A DNA stretch of 12,117 nt from an uncultured Massilia sp. (GTDB lineage: Bacteria > Pseudomonadota > Gammaproteobacteria > Burkholderiales > Burkholderiaceae), in contig CAMPHU010000144.1 in NCBI GenBank assembly GCA_946886065.1, forward strand, positions 1 through 12,117. Direction: 5' to 3'. The position numbers and the translations under genes are program-made. Below are positions 1 to 8,581 of this stretch, piece after piece. The notes under the pieces are model-generated. The model saw only the letters and a list, made by a program, of their open reading frames with translations. It had not been told where the DNA came from and searched no databases. Numbering within the stretch: the first letter of the stretch is position 1; each line of letters begins with the position of its first letter.

Positions 1-1228
<1,228 letters not shown>

Positions 1229-1271
1229 GTTTGTTTGTTCGTTTCTGGCGGAGACTAGTGGCGACTCTTGG

Positions 1272-1364
1272 AAACTTGGATCCCGGCCTTGGCCGGGATG
1301 ACGGTTTTTGGGCTAGAGGTCAACTCAAACAACGTCATCCCCGCGCAGGCGGGGACCCAAGTTT
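1272..1364. repeat. Two facing REP-like palindromic repeats between parE and parC
   Basis: Two 32-base units sit in inverted orientation: 1272-1303, and its near reverse complement 1333-1364, separated by 29 bases. Read as CGTCATCCC...CCAAGTTT, the units match at 27 of 32 positions. Each is itself a hairpin: CCCGGCC-AA-GGCCGGG in the left unit and CCCCGC-GCAG-GCGGGG in the right. One difference is compensatory, a G-C pair in one unit matching a C-G pair in the other, so the stem appears to be under structural selection. The GTCATCCCCGCG...GCGGGGA wording resembles dispersed extragenic palindromes common in proteobacteria (recalled, not searched). In a parE-parC transcript the pair could form one long cruciform-like stem, so processing, partial termination or mRNA protection are all possible. 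Confidence 0.8.
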
Positions 1365-1384
1365 GCTAGCGGACCGTTACATCA

Positions 1385-3382
<1,998 letters not shown>

Positions 3383-3399
3383 GCTGATGTTTATTTATC

Positions 3400-3415
3400 G
3401 AATGCTTGCGCATTC
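3400..3415. promoter_or_regulatory. Small perfect palindrome in the parE leader
   Basis: GAATGC-TTGC-GCATTC is a 6-bp inverted repeat with a 4-base loop, 17 bases upstream of the parE start codon. On the minus strand a TAGAAT (-10-like) overlaps its upstream arm, but no good -35 is found at the right distance. It may be an operator or a 5'-UTR hairpin. The short stem makes chance a real possibility. Confidence 0.3.
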
Positions 3416-3468
3416 TATCTTGTCGGGCAGAAAAAAATTTGAACTTTTCGTGCCTTCCGGATTCGTGC

Positions 3469-3496
3469 TTGCTACTTTGCACGCTTGTGCTAGATT
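3469..3496 (+). promoter_or_regulatory. Candidate sigma-70 promoter for the double-receiver gene
   Basis: TTGCTA, 16 bases, then TAGATT forms a plausible -35/-10 pair on the plus strand, in an AT-rich island about 40 bases before the ATG at 3535. It lies in the shared divergent region with parE. The match is moderate and rests on consensus only. Confidence 0.4.
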
Positions 3497-3518
3497 AAAA
3501 AGAATTGGCAGTTGCAAA

Positions 3519-3526
3519 AGGAAGGG
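3519..3526 (+). promoter_or_regulatory. Ribosome binding site that fixes the start at 3535
   Basis: AGGAAGGG lies 8 bases before the ATG at 3535. The frame stays open upstream to a TTG at 3505, but that codon precedes this Shine-Dalgarno and would place it inside the coding region, so the ATG is preferred. Confidence 0.7.
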
Positions 3527-3534
3527 CGTTTCCG

Positions 3535-4419
3535 ATGCACGTGTCCAGGTATCCCTTTACTGTTCGCCTCATAGGCTTCTCGCCGGCTGAAAACACGCAG
3601 CTGGAGACTTTGCTCGCGCAAGCTCCAGAGCTGGGGCCGTCGTATTTTTGCCTGCACGACGACAGTTTGCAAGAACCCGACCTGTATATCGCCGACGGCG
3701 GCAACCCCGCCGCACTGGCGCGCCTGGCTTGCCTGCCGCCCGGCGCCCTCCAGCCCATCCTCCTGGTCGGCGGCGACGGCGCCAGCAGCCGGCGCACCCT
3801 GCCGCGCCCCGTCGACCCGCCCCGCCTGTGCGAAACCCTGGCCGAACTGCTCGACGCCCGGGTGCAGGCGCTGGCCGAACTGAACGCGCGCGGCGAGTGC
3901 TGCCTGCCTGAGCGCCGGCGAAGACCCAGGCTGGAGCCGGACACCGAGGCGCCGGAGTTCTACCAGCGTATGCGCCAGGGACCGCCCGACGGCGCCGTAC
4001 TCATCATCGACAAGGGCGGCGCCTTCCGCGACCATGTGGCCTATGTGGTCGGCACCAGGCTTGGCGCCGCGCCCCCAGGCCAGGCCAGCGGCGGCCCGTG
4101 CGGCTGCGGCCGTCCGGTCGAGTGGACCGACAGCAGCCGCGCCGCGGTGCGCCTGTGCGACGAAACCCCGGTCTCGCTGGTCATGATCAATACCTGCGCG
4201 CCCGGCATCGAGCCCTACAGCCTGAGCAGCGCCATCAAGTCCCAGCAAGGGGCCGGACGCACCGCGGTACTCTTCCTGGTCAGTCAATCGTTCAAGTACG
4301 ACAGCCTGCGCGCCCGCGATGCGGGCGTTCGCGGCCTGCTCGACAAACCGGTGGCGGACCGCCATCTCGTGGCGACCTTCCAGAAACTGCTGGCACTGCC
4401 GGCGTCAAAACTACTGTAA
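3535..4419 (+). CDS. Protein with two degenerate response-regulator receiver domains
   Basis: A 294-residue soluble protein that looks like two CheY-like receiver domains in tandem, with no output domain. In the first (about 7-110), PDLYIADGGNP (48-58) aligns with the phosphoacceptor strand and keeps Asp54, but the acidic pair after strand 1 is absent (RLIGFSPAEN) and the usual Lys-Pro reads TLPRPV. In the second (about 153-288), AVLIIDKGG holds one acidic residue (Asp159). The phosphoacceptor strand reads SLVMINTCAPGIEP with Asn219 in place of Asp. GLLDKPV keeps the conserved Lys271-Pro pair. An Arg-rich linker (127-132) joins the halves, and the second domain carries a Gly/Pro/Cys insertion (179-193). 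Most likely it signals without normal phosphorylation or acts as a protein-protein adaptor. It is divergent from parE, but no functional link is shown. The domain assignment comes from strand patterns, so a search is needed for the exact family. Confidence 0.75.
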   Translation: MHVSRYPFTVRLIGFSPAENTQLETLLAQAPELGPSYFCLHDDSLQEPDLYIADGGNPAALARLACLPPGALQPILLVGGDGASSRRTLPRPVDPPRLCETLAELLDARVQALAELNARGECCLPERRRRPRLEPDTEAPEFYQRMRQGPPDGAVLIIDKGGAFRDHVAYVVGTRLGAAPPGQASGGPCGCGRPVEWTDSSRAAVRLCDETPVSLVMINTCAPGIEPYSLSSAIKSQQGAGRTAVLFLVSQSFKYDSLRARDAGVRGLLDKPVADRHLVATFQKLLALPASKLL

Positions 4420-4431
4420 TTGCATACAGTA
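4412..4431. promoter_or_regulatory. LexA (SOS) box
   Basis: TACTGTAATTGCATACAGTA is a perfect 7-bp inverted repeat with a 6-base spacer. It contains the full LexA signature CTGT-N8-ACAG (4414-4429) and matches the E. coli consensus at 16 of 20 positions. It overlaps the TAA stop (4417-4419) of the preceding gene. The first start downstream on the plus strand is that of the C26 hydrolase, 110 bases away. A -10-like TATTAT (4430-4435) abuts the box. The 14 fixed palindromic bases make chance very unlikely. Confidence 0.8.
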
Positions 4432-4448
4432 TTATCCGAAATTGGAAA

Positions 4449-4486
4449 TTCCGCAAGCTGCGATTTGGCGGCGTGGCTTTGCGGAA
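4449..4486 (+). promoter_or_regulatory. Possible hairpin in the leader of the C26 gene
   Basis: TTCCGCAA (4449-4456) and TTGCGGAA (4479-4486) form an 8-bp perfect stem with a 22-base loop. The TTGCG of the right arm could instead pair with CGCAA at 4499-4503. No T-run follows, so it is not a convincing terminator. It would fall in the 5' leader of a transcript started at the LexA box. Confidence 0.35.
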
Positions 4487-4540
4487 GCGTTAGGATTTTC
4501 GCAACATTAAATCGTGCGCGGCCGCCGCGACGTTATATTG

Positions 4541-5548
4541 ATGGCTATGGCGGAACACATGCACAAGCAGGACGACGAAGAACCCGGTCCTCCGGTCCCG
4601 AAGGATCCGGACACGCCGGTGCGCATCCCTGACCGGCGCGCCACGGAAGGACCAGGGCGGGGCGGGCATGCCCGCTACCAGCGCGACGGCGATACGCCGC
4701 TGGCGCTCGCCGGGAGGGTGCTGACCTCGCGCTTCCGCGCCCTGCGCGAACGCTTCAACCGCGATTTCATGCACCGCACGCTGCACATCGGCGTCTCGGC
4801 CCGCATCTTCCATCCGGAACCCGGTGCACGCGGCCTGCTCAGCAAGAACCTGCAATATCTCGAGGAATCGATCGCCCAGTGGGTCATGTCGCGCGACGTG
4901 CTGGTGTTCATGATCCCGACCGTCAATACCAGCGGGCTGCTACACCCTAGCAACATCACGCTGCGCCACTATGCGCGCCACCTGGACGGGCTGGTGCTGC
5001 AGGGCGGGGCGGACGTGGCGCCGCAGACCTATTCCGAAACCCCGACCCGGCCGGAATGGGCGGGCGACCGCGCGCGCGACGTCTACGAGCTGGAGCTGCT
5101 GCACGAGTTCGTCGACGCCGGCAAGCCGGTGCTGGGCGTGTGCCGCGGCTGCCAGCTGATCAACGTCGCCTTCGGCGGTACCTTGTACCAGGACGTGGCC
5201 ACCAATGTGCCGGAAGCGCTGGCCCACGTGCACGACGTGTACGACGCGCACCGCCACGATATCGTCTTCCCCCAGGGGTCTTCGCTGGCGCGCATGTTCC
5301 CGAACGTGACGAAGGCGGTGGTCAACTCGATCCACCACCAGGCGGTGAAGGAACTGGGGCGCGACATCGTGGTCGAGGCGTATTCCGAACCGGACGGCAT
5401 CGTCGAAGCCATCCGCTACCGCCGCGCCGATTTCGTGATGGGCCTGCAATGGCACCCGGAATTCCACCGCGCCGGCGGCGTGGACCTGCTGGACTGCACG
5501 CCCGTGCTCGACGAATTCCTGCGCGCCGCCCGGGAAACCCGCCTGTAA
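4541..5548 (+). CDS. Gamma-glutamyl-gamma-aminobutyrate hydrolase-like protein (peptidase C26, class I glutamine amidotransferase fold)
   Basis: A cytosolic hydrolase of the PuuD/C26 family, whose members cleave gamma-glutamyl amide bonds such as gamma-glutamyl-GABA in putrescine breakdown. From the ATG at 4541 it has 335 residues. Residues 1-75 are a charged, Pro/Asp/Arg-rich extension, probably disordered. The amidotransferase fold starts at LHIGVSARIF (81-90). LVLQGGADVAP (151-161) is the oxyanion region, GKPVLGVCRGCQLIN carries nucleophile Cys201, and GLQWHPEF carries His305 and Glu307, so the triad is intact. The frame is also open from a GTG at 4514, and ATGs exist at 4547 and 4559; none has a strong Shine-Dalgarno, so the start is uncertain. 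No puu genes lie nearby. A LexA box sits upstream. The family is firm; the substrate is unknown. Confidence 0.9.
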   Translation: MAMAEHMHKQDDEEPGPPVPKDPDTPVRIPDRRATEGPGRGGHARYQRDGDTPLALAGRVLTSRFRALRERFNRDFMHRTLHIGVSARIFHPEPGARGLLSKNLQYLEESIAQWVMSRDVLVFMIPTVNTSGLLHPSNITLRHYARHLDGLVLQGGADVAPQTYSETPTRPEWAGDRARDVYELELLHEFVDAGKPVLGVCRGCQLINVAFGGTLYQDVATNVPEALAHVHDVYDAHRHDIVFPQGSSLARMFPNVTKAVVNSIHHQAVKELGRDIVVEAYSEPDGIVEAIRYRRADFVMGLQWHPEFHRAGGVDLLDCTPVLDEFLRAARETRL

Positions 5549-5572
5549 TCACCGCTGCCTTGTCGAAAACGC

Positions 5573-5611
5573 TTGCTTTCGCCCAGTAATTGAATGAGAA
5601 TCATTCTCATC
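5573..5611 (+). promoter_or_regulatory. Fur box overlapping a candidate promoter
   Basis: ATGAGAATCATTCTCAT (5594-5610) is a perfect 17-bp palindrome around a central C and fits the Fur 7-1-7 pattern TGAnAATnATTnTCA exactly. A weak sigma-70 promoter, TTGCTT (5573-5578), 17 bases, GAGAAT (5596-5601), has its -10 inside the box, as expected for iron-dependent repression. The only downstream gene is the 112-residue protein starting at 5659. Confidence 0.85.
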
Positions 5612-5658
5612 AACTTATTCGGCTACGTTCATCGGCAACGTTTTCCAGAGAGGCTTGC

Positions 5659-5997
5659 ATGAATTCTTCCTTTGCAGACGAACTTCCCGTAGTACCGGCC
5701 GGACGCAGCCCGGATGCGCTGCTGGTCGCATCGCTGTTGCATCTGATGTCGCATTACACGGCGCGGGAAGCGGGCGAACCGCCCTGCGTCAAGCTGGCCT
5801 CGGTGATCGAGCGCCATTTGTGCGCGCTGGCGCGCCTGCCGGATGTCGATCCGGTGCTGCGCGCGACCTGCGAACAACTGACCGAGAAGTGGGCGGCGCT
5901 GGTCGATGCCAAGCTGCCGGTTCCCGGCAAGACGCCGCTGCTGGCGCGCTTCATGAAAGGCGCGTGGCCGGGGAAGGCCGCCGCGGTCGCGGGCTAG
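5659..5997 (+). CDS. Small protein of unknown function, probably Fur-regulated
   Basis: A 112-residue protein that I do not recognise. The ATG at 5659 has a good Shine-Dalgarno, AGAGAGG (5647-5653), five bases upstream. There is no signal peptide or membrane segment. The sequence looks mostly helical: SPDALLVASLLHLMSHYTA (17-35), VKLASVIERHLCALARL (44-60), and DPVLRATCEQLTEKWAALVD (64-83), then a basic Pro/Gly tail. It contains three cysteines (43, 55, 71) and histidines at 28, 32 and 53, but no CxxC. The Fur palindrome about 50 bases upstream is the main clue and suggests induction under iron limitation. It could be an iron-sparing, metal-handling or regulatory protein, but nothing in the sequence decides this. 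The coding call rests on the ribosome site, codon pattern and regulatory context. Confidence 0.8.
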   Translation: MNSSFADELPVVPAGRSPDALLVASLLHLMSHYTAREAGEPPCVKLASVIERHLCALARLPDVDPVLRATCEQLTEKWAALVDAKLPVPGKTPLLARFMKGAWPGKAAAVAG

Positions 5998-6030
5998 CTG
6001 GTTGACCTGATTGTTTCCGTTAGCTGGACG

Positions 6031-6708
6031 CTAGCCGAGCCATGCGCGCAGCGCCGCTTCACCGGTGGGCGTAAATGCCATGACACGCGTCTGCGGCAGC
6101 CGGCGCGCCCAGCCCAGCTGTTCGCAGCGGTCCAGGATGGCGCCTCCCAGCAGGCCGGCCAGGTGATGGCGCCGTTCGCTCCAGTCCAGGCAGGTGCGGC
6201 AGACCGGCCGCCGGCCCTTGCTCAAGGCAGCCGCTTCGATGCCGAGTTCGGCCGCCATCCGTTCTCCTGTTTCCGTGAGTACGATCCCGTCCGCCCCGAT
6301 GCCGAACGCCCCCCGCGCCGCCAGCCGCTCATAGACCAGCACCCCCAGCTCGCCCGCCAGGTGGTCGTAGCAGACACGCGCCTTGCGCAGCGCAGGCTCG
6401 CGCGGCCCCGGCTGGAGCGGCAGCGAACCGACCCCGAAGGCCACGCCCATCAGCGTCTCCAGCATCTGCGCCACCTCGGCGCCGGCAATCCGGAAGTAAC
6501 GGTGCCGTCCCTGCGCCTCGACCTCCAGCAAGCCGGCATCGACCAGCTTGGCCAGGTGGGTGCTGATGGTCTGGCGCGTGACGCCGGCCGCGTCGGCCAG
6601 CTCGGTCGCGGTGAGCGCCTTCCCCGCCATGAGCAGGTTGAGCACCTGCGCCCTGGCGTGGTCGCCGATCAATGCGGCGATGGCAGTAATGTTTGGTCCG
6701 TCCCTCAT
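6031..6708 (-). CDS. ArsR-type winged-helix transcriptional regulator with duplicated C-terminal unit
   Basis: A 225-residue regulator. Residues 7-75 form an ArsR winged helix: [23 protein letters not shown], recognition helix [20 protein letters not shown] (42-61), and wing [12 protein letters not shown]. This is about twice the length of a minimal ArsR. The extra half contains two related units: [12 protein letters not shown]...[13 protein letters not shown] (112-156) and [19 protein letters not shown]...[14 protein letters not shown] (171-224). Both share C-x-D...HLAG-x-LG...T-x-TGE. Cys113, Cys170, Cys173 and His116/181/182 could bind a metal or sense redox state (inference). No Shine-Dalgarno precedes the ATG. 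A TAAGAT ending 6 bases before the start would give a leaderless mRNA. The gene is divergent from the NIPSNAP/ABM pair, which it probably represses through the inverted repeat at its own start. Confidence 0.9.
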   Translation of the reverse strand: MRDGPNITAIAALIGDHARAQVLNLLMAGKALTATELADAAGVTRQTISTHLAKLVDAGLLEVEAQGRHRYFRIAGAEVAQMLETLMGVAFGVGSLPLQPGPREPALRKARVCYDHLAGELGVLVYERLAARGAFGIGADGIVLTETGERMAAELGIEAAALSKGRRPVCRTCLDWSERRHHLAGLLGGAILDRCEQLGWARRLPQTRVMAFTPTGEAALRAWLG

Positions 6709-6730
6709 GCTTCGATCTTAGCCGAAGCAT
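6707..6730. promoter_or_regulatory. Probable ArsR-family operator
   Basis: ATGCTTCG, 8 bases, CGAAGCAT is a perfect 8-bp inverted repeat in the short (74-base) divergent gap. Its left arm includes bases of the repressor's own start codon. Binding would cover the repressor start and lie about 50 bases before the NIPSNAP-like gene, which suits joint control of both directions. Confidence 0.6.
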
Positions 6731-6782
6731 CGCGCTGGGGCCAGGGGCTACAGTAGGAACTCCAGAACACAAGGAGTCCAGC

Positions 6783-7130
6783 ATGACCATCACCTGCTTC
6801 ATCCGCTACCAGATCGATCCTTTCCAGAAGGCGCAATTCCGCCGCTACGCCGAGAACTGGGGCCGCATCATTCCCCGCTGCGGCGGCGACCTGCTCGGCT
6901 ATTTCCTGCCGCACGAAGGCAGCAACGACGAGGCCTGGGGGCTGATCGCCTTCGACAGCCTGGCCGCCTACGAGGCCTACCGTGCGCGCCTGAGGACGGA
7001 CGAGGAAGCGCGCGCCAACTTCGCCATGGCGCAGGAGCAGCGCTTCATCCTGCGCGAGCAGCGCACCTTCACCGAGGTGGTCGACAACACCCTGCGTCCG
7101 GGAGGCTGGCGTGATCGCGGTCATTTTTGA
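6783..7130 (+). CDS. NIPSNAP-family ferredoxin-fold protein
   Basis: A 115-residue cytosolic protein of the dimeric alpha+beta barrel superfamily, closest by eye to [27 protein letters not shown] (about 3-22), [21 protein letters not shown] (26-46), [19 protein letters not shown] (52-70) and a C-terminal FTEVV strand. The exact function of bacterial members is unknown. Many are small-molecule-modifying or degrading enzymes or partners of them. The ATG is fixed by AAGGAG at 6771-6776, six bases upstream. It is the first gene of an operon with the ABM gene, overlapping it by 20 bases, and is divergent from the ArsR-type gene, so its expression is probably induced by that regulator's ligand. No catalytic residue can be assigned. 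Confidence 0.85.
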   Translation: MTITCFIRYQIDPFQKAQFRRYAENWGRIIPRCGGDLLGYFLPHEGSNDEAWGLIAFDSLAAYEAYRARLRTDEEARANFAMAQEQRFILREQRTFTEVVDNTLRPGGWRDRGHF

Positions 7131-7476
7131 GGTCGAGCCGGAACCTGCGCGGCGCCAGGCCTACCTCGACATCGCGGCGCGCCTGAAAACGCAGCTGGAA
7201 TCCATCGACGGCTTCATCTCCATCGAGCGCTTCGAATCGCTGTCGCGGCCGGGACGGATCCTGTCGCTGTCCTTCTGGAGCGACGAGGAAGCGGTGCAGC
7301 GCTGGCGCACGCTGGACGCGCACCGCGAAGCGCAGGCGGCGGGCCGGGCAGGCATCTTCCGCGACTACCGGCTGCGCGTGGCCGCGGTGATGCGCGACTA
7401 CGGCCTGCGCGAGCGGGACGAGGCGCCGCCGGACTCAAAGCTCGCGCATCCTAGCGAAAGCGCCGCTCGCCCCTGA
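7111..7476 (+). CDS. Antibiotic biosynthesis monooxygenase (ABM) domain protein
   Basis: A 121-residue ABM-superfamily protein. The family includes cofactor-free monooxygenases acting on quinones or polyketides, and haem-degrading enzymes. Visible blocks are [19 protein letters not shown] (2-20), [23 protein letters not shown] (34-56), and the helix [15 protein letters not shown] with Trp65, His71 and Gln75, then [16 protein letters not shown] (83-98). The GTG start at 7111 is supported by GGAGG at 7101-7105, five bases upstream, inside the previous gene; the 20-base overlap implies translational coupling. The last 20 residues are a disordered tail whose coding bases overlap the convergent YbdK-type gene by 26 bases. 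The substrate is unknown; detoxification under ArsR control is an inference. Confidence 0.88.
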   Translation: MIAVIFEVEPEPARRQAYLDIAARLKTQLESIDGFISIERFESLSRPGRILSLSFWSDEEAVQRWRTLDAHREAQAAGRAGIFRDYRLRVAAVMRDYGLRERDEAPPDSKLAHPSESAARP

Positions 7477-8581
7477 AGCGCCCGATGGCGGCGTTCACCA
7501 TCGCCTCCACGCTGCCGTCGCGCTCGTAGTAGCGCCGCAGCAGCGAGGCGTCGCTGCCTTCCCTGGCCGCTTGCGCGAGGTGCTGGAGCGCGTCCATGCT
7601 GCCCAGCGCCTCCGCATGCGGCACCATTTTTTCCAGGGTCGCCAGGATGTCATCGCGCAGCGGGACGTTGTCGTAGCTCTTGGGCAGCGTGACGGTTCCG
7701 TCCAGCCCGAAGCGGCAGGCCTGGAAGCGGTTATAGTTATAGACGAGGTAATCGTCTTCCACCGGCGCTTCCTCGCCGCGCGCCAGCAGGTGGCGGCACA
7801 GCGCCTGCAGGTAGCCGGCCAGCGCGGCGGCGCGCTCCACCGTGAGCGGCGTGTCGCACACGCGCAGCTCGATGGTCCCGTACTCGGGCTTGGGCCGCAG
7901 GTCCCAGTAGAAGTCCTTCATGCTCTTGATGATCTTCGTTCGCTCCATCTTGGCGAAGAACACCTCGTTGAACTCCTGCCAGGACAGGATGAAGGGCGCG
8001 CGTCCGCTCATCGGGAAGGCGAACACGGAATTCAGGCGCGCCGAATCGAAGCCGCTGTCGTGGCCCTGCACGAAGGGCGAGGAGCTCGAGAGCGCGATGA
8101 AATGCGGGATGTAGCGCCCCAGCGCATGCAGCAGGAACAGCGCGTCGTCGCCGCTGGCGCAGCCGATGTGCACGTGCTGGCCGAACACGGTGAACTGCTT
8201 GGCCAGGTAGCCGTACAGCTGCGACAGGTATTCGTAGCGCGGCTTGGCCGAGATGCGGCGTTCCGACCAGTGCTGGAAGGGATGGGTGCCGCCGCCGGCG
8301 ATGCCGATGTTGAGGGTGTCGCCGGCCGCCACCAGGGTGTCGCGGATCTCGATCAGCTCGGCCAGCAGCGGCCCGTAGGCGGTCTGCACGCTCGAGTTAA
8401 TCTCGATCATGCTCTCGGTGATCTCGGGCGTCACGTTGCCCGGGAAGGGCTTGCGGTTCAGCAGGTGCAGCAGGTCGGGGCTGGCCGCGGTCAGGTCGAA
8501 GTCGGACAGGCTGACCAGCTGCAGTTCCAGCTCGACCCCGAAGGTCAGCGGCTGGGAGGCGGCGAAGGCTTCAAGCGGCAT
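7451..8581 (-). CDS. ybdK: YbdK-type carboxylate-amine ligase (glutamate-cysteine ligase family 2)
   Basis: A 376-residue ATP-dependent ligase of the GCS2 family, which joins a carboxylate to an amine through an acyl phosphate. E. coli YbdK shows weak gamma-glutamylcysteine synthesis, but the true substrate of most members is unknown. Diagnostic blocks: [10 protein letters not shown] (14-23, ATP/Mg glutamates), [12 protein letters not shown] (52-63), GGGTHPF (96-102), FGQHVHIG (133-140), [16 protein letters not shown] (182-197) and [12 protein letters not shown] (234-245). The length is typical and all key acidic residues look present. The ATG overlaps the antiporter stop by 11 bases (8571-8581); GGAG lies 8 bases before it, within the antiporter gene, so the two are cotranscribed and coupled. 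Its 3' end overlaps the convergent ABM gene. Confidence 0.93.
   Translation of the reverse strand: MPLEAFAASQPLTFGVELELQLVSLSDFDLTAASPDLLHLLNRKPFPGNVTPEITESMIEINSSVQTAYGPLLAELIEIRDTLVAAGDTLNIGIAGGGTHPFQHWSERRISAKPRYEYLSQLYGYLAKQFTVFGQHVHIGCASGDDALFLLHALGRYIPHFIALSSSSPFVQGHDSGFDSARLNSVFAFPMSGRAPFILSWQEFNEVFFAKMERTKIIKSMKDFYWDLRPKPEYGTIELRVCDTPLTVERAAALAGYLQALCRHLLARGEEAPVEDDYLVYNYNRFQACRFGLDGTVTLPKSYDNVPLRDDILATLEKMVPHAEALGSMDALQHLAQAAREGSDASLLRRYYERDGSVEAMVNAAIGRFRGERRFR

Noticed and set aside
1229..1384. CRISPR-like repeats in the parE-parC gap
   Set aside because: Only two copies, inverted rather than direct, with no spacer series; they fit a REP-like pair.
4420..4632. Small plus-strand frame starting with TTG inside the LexA box
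   Set aside because: No ribosome site, runs out of frame into the C26 gene, and its composition switches to Arg-rich shadow sequence.
5564..5581. CGAAA...TTTCG short inverted repeat after the C26 gene
   Set aside because: Five-base arms only and no T-run; expected by chance.
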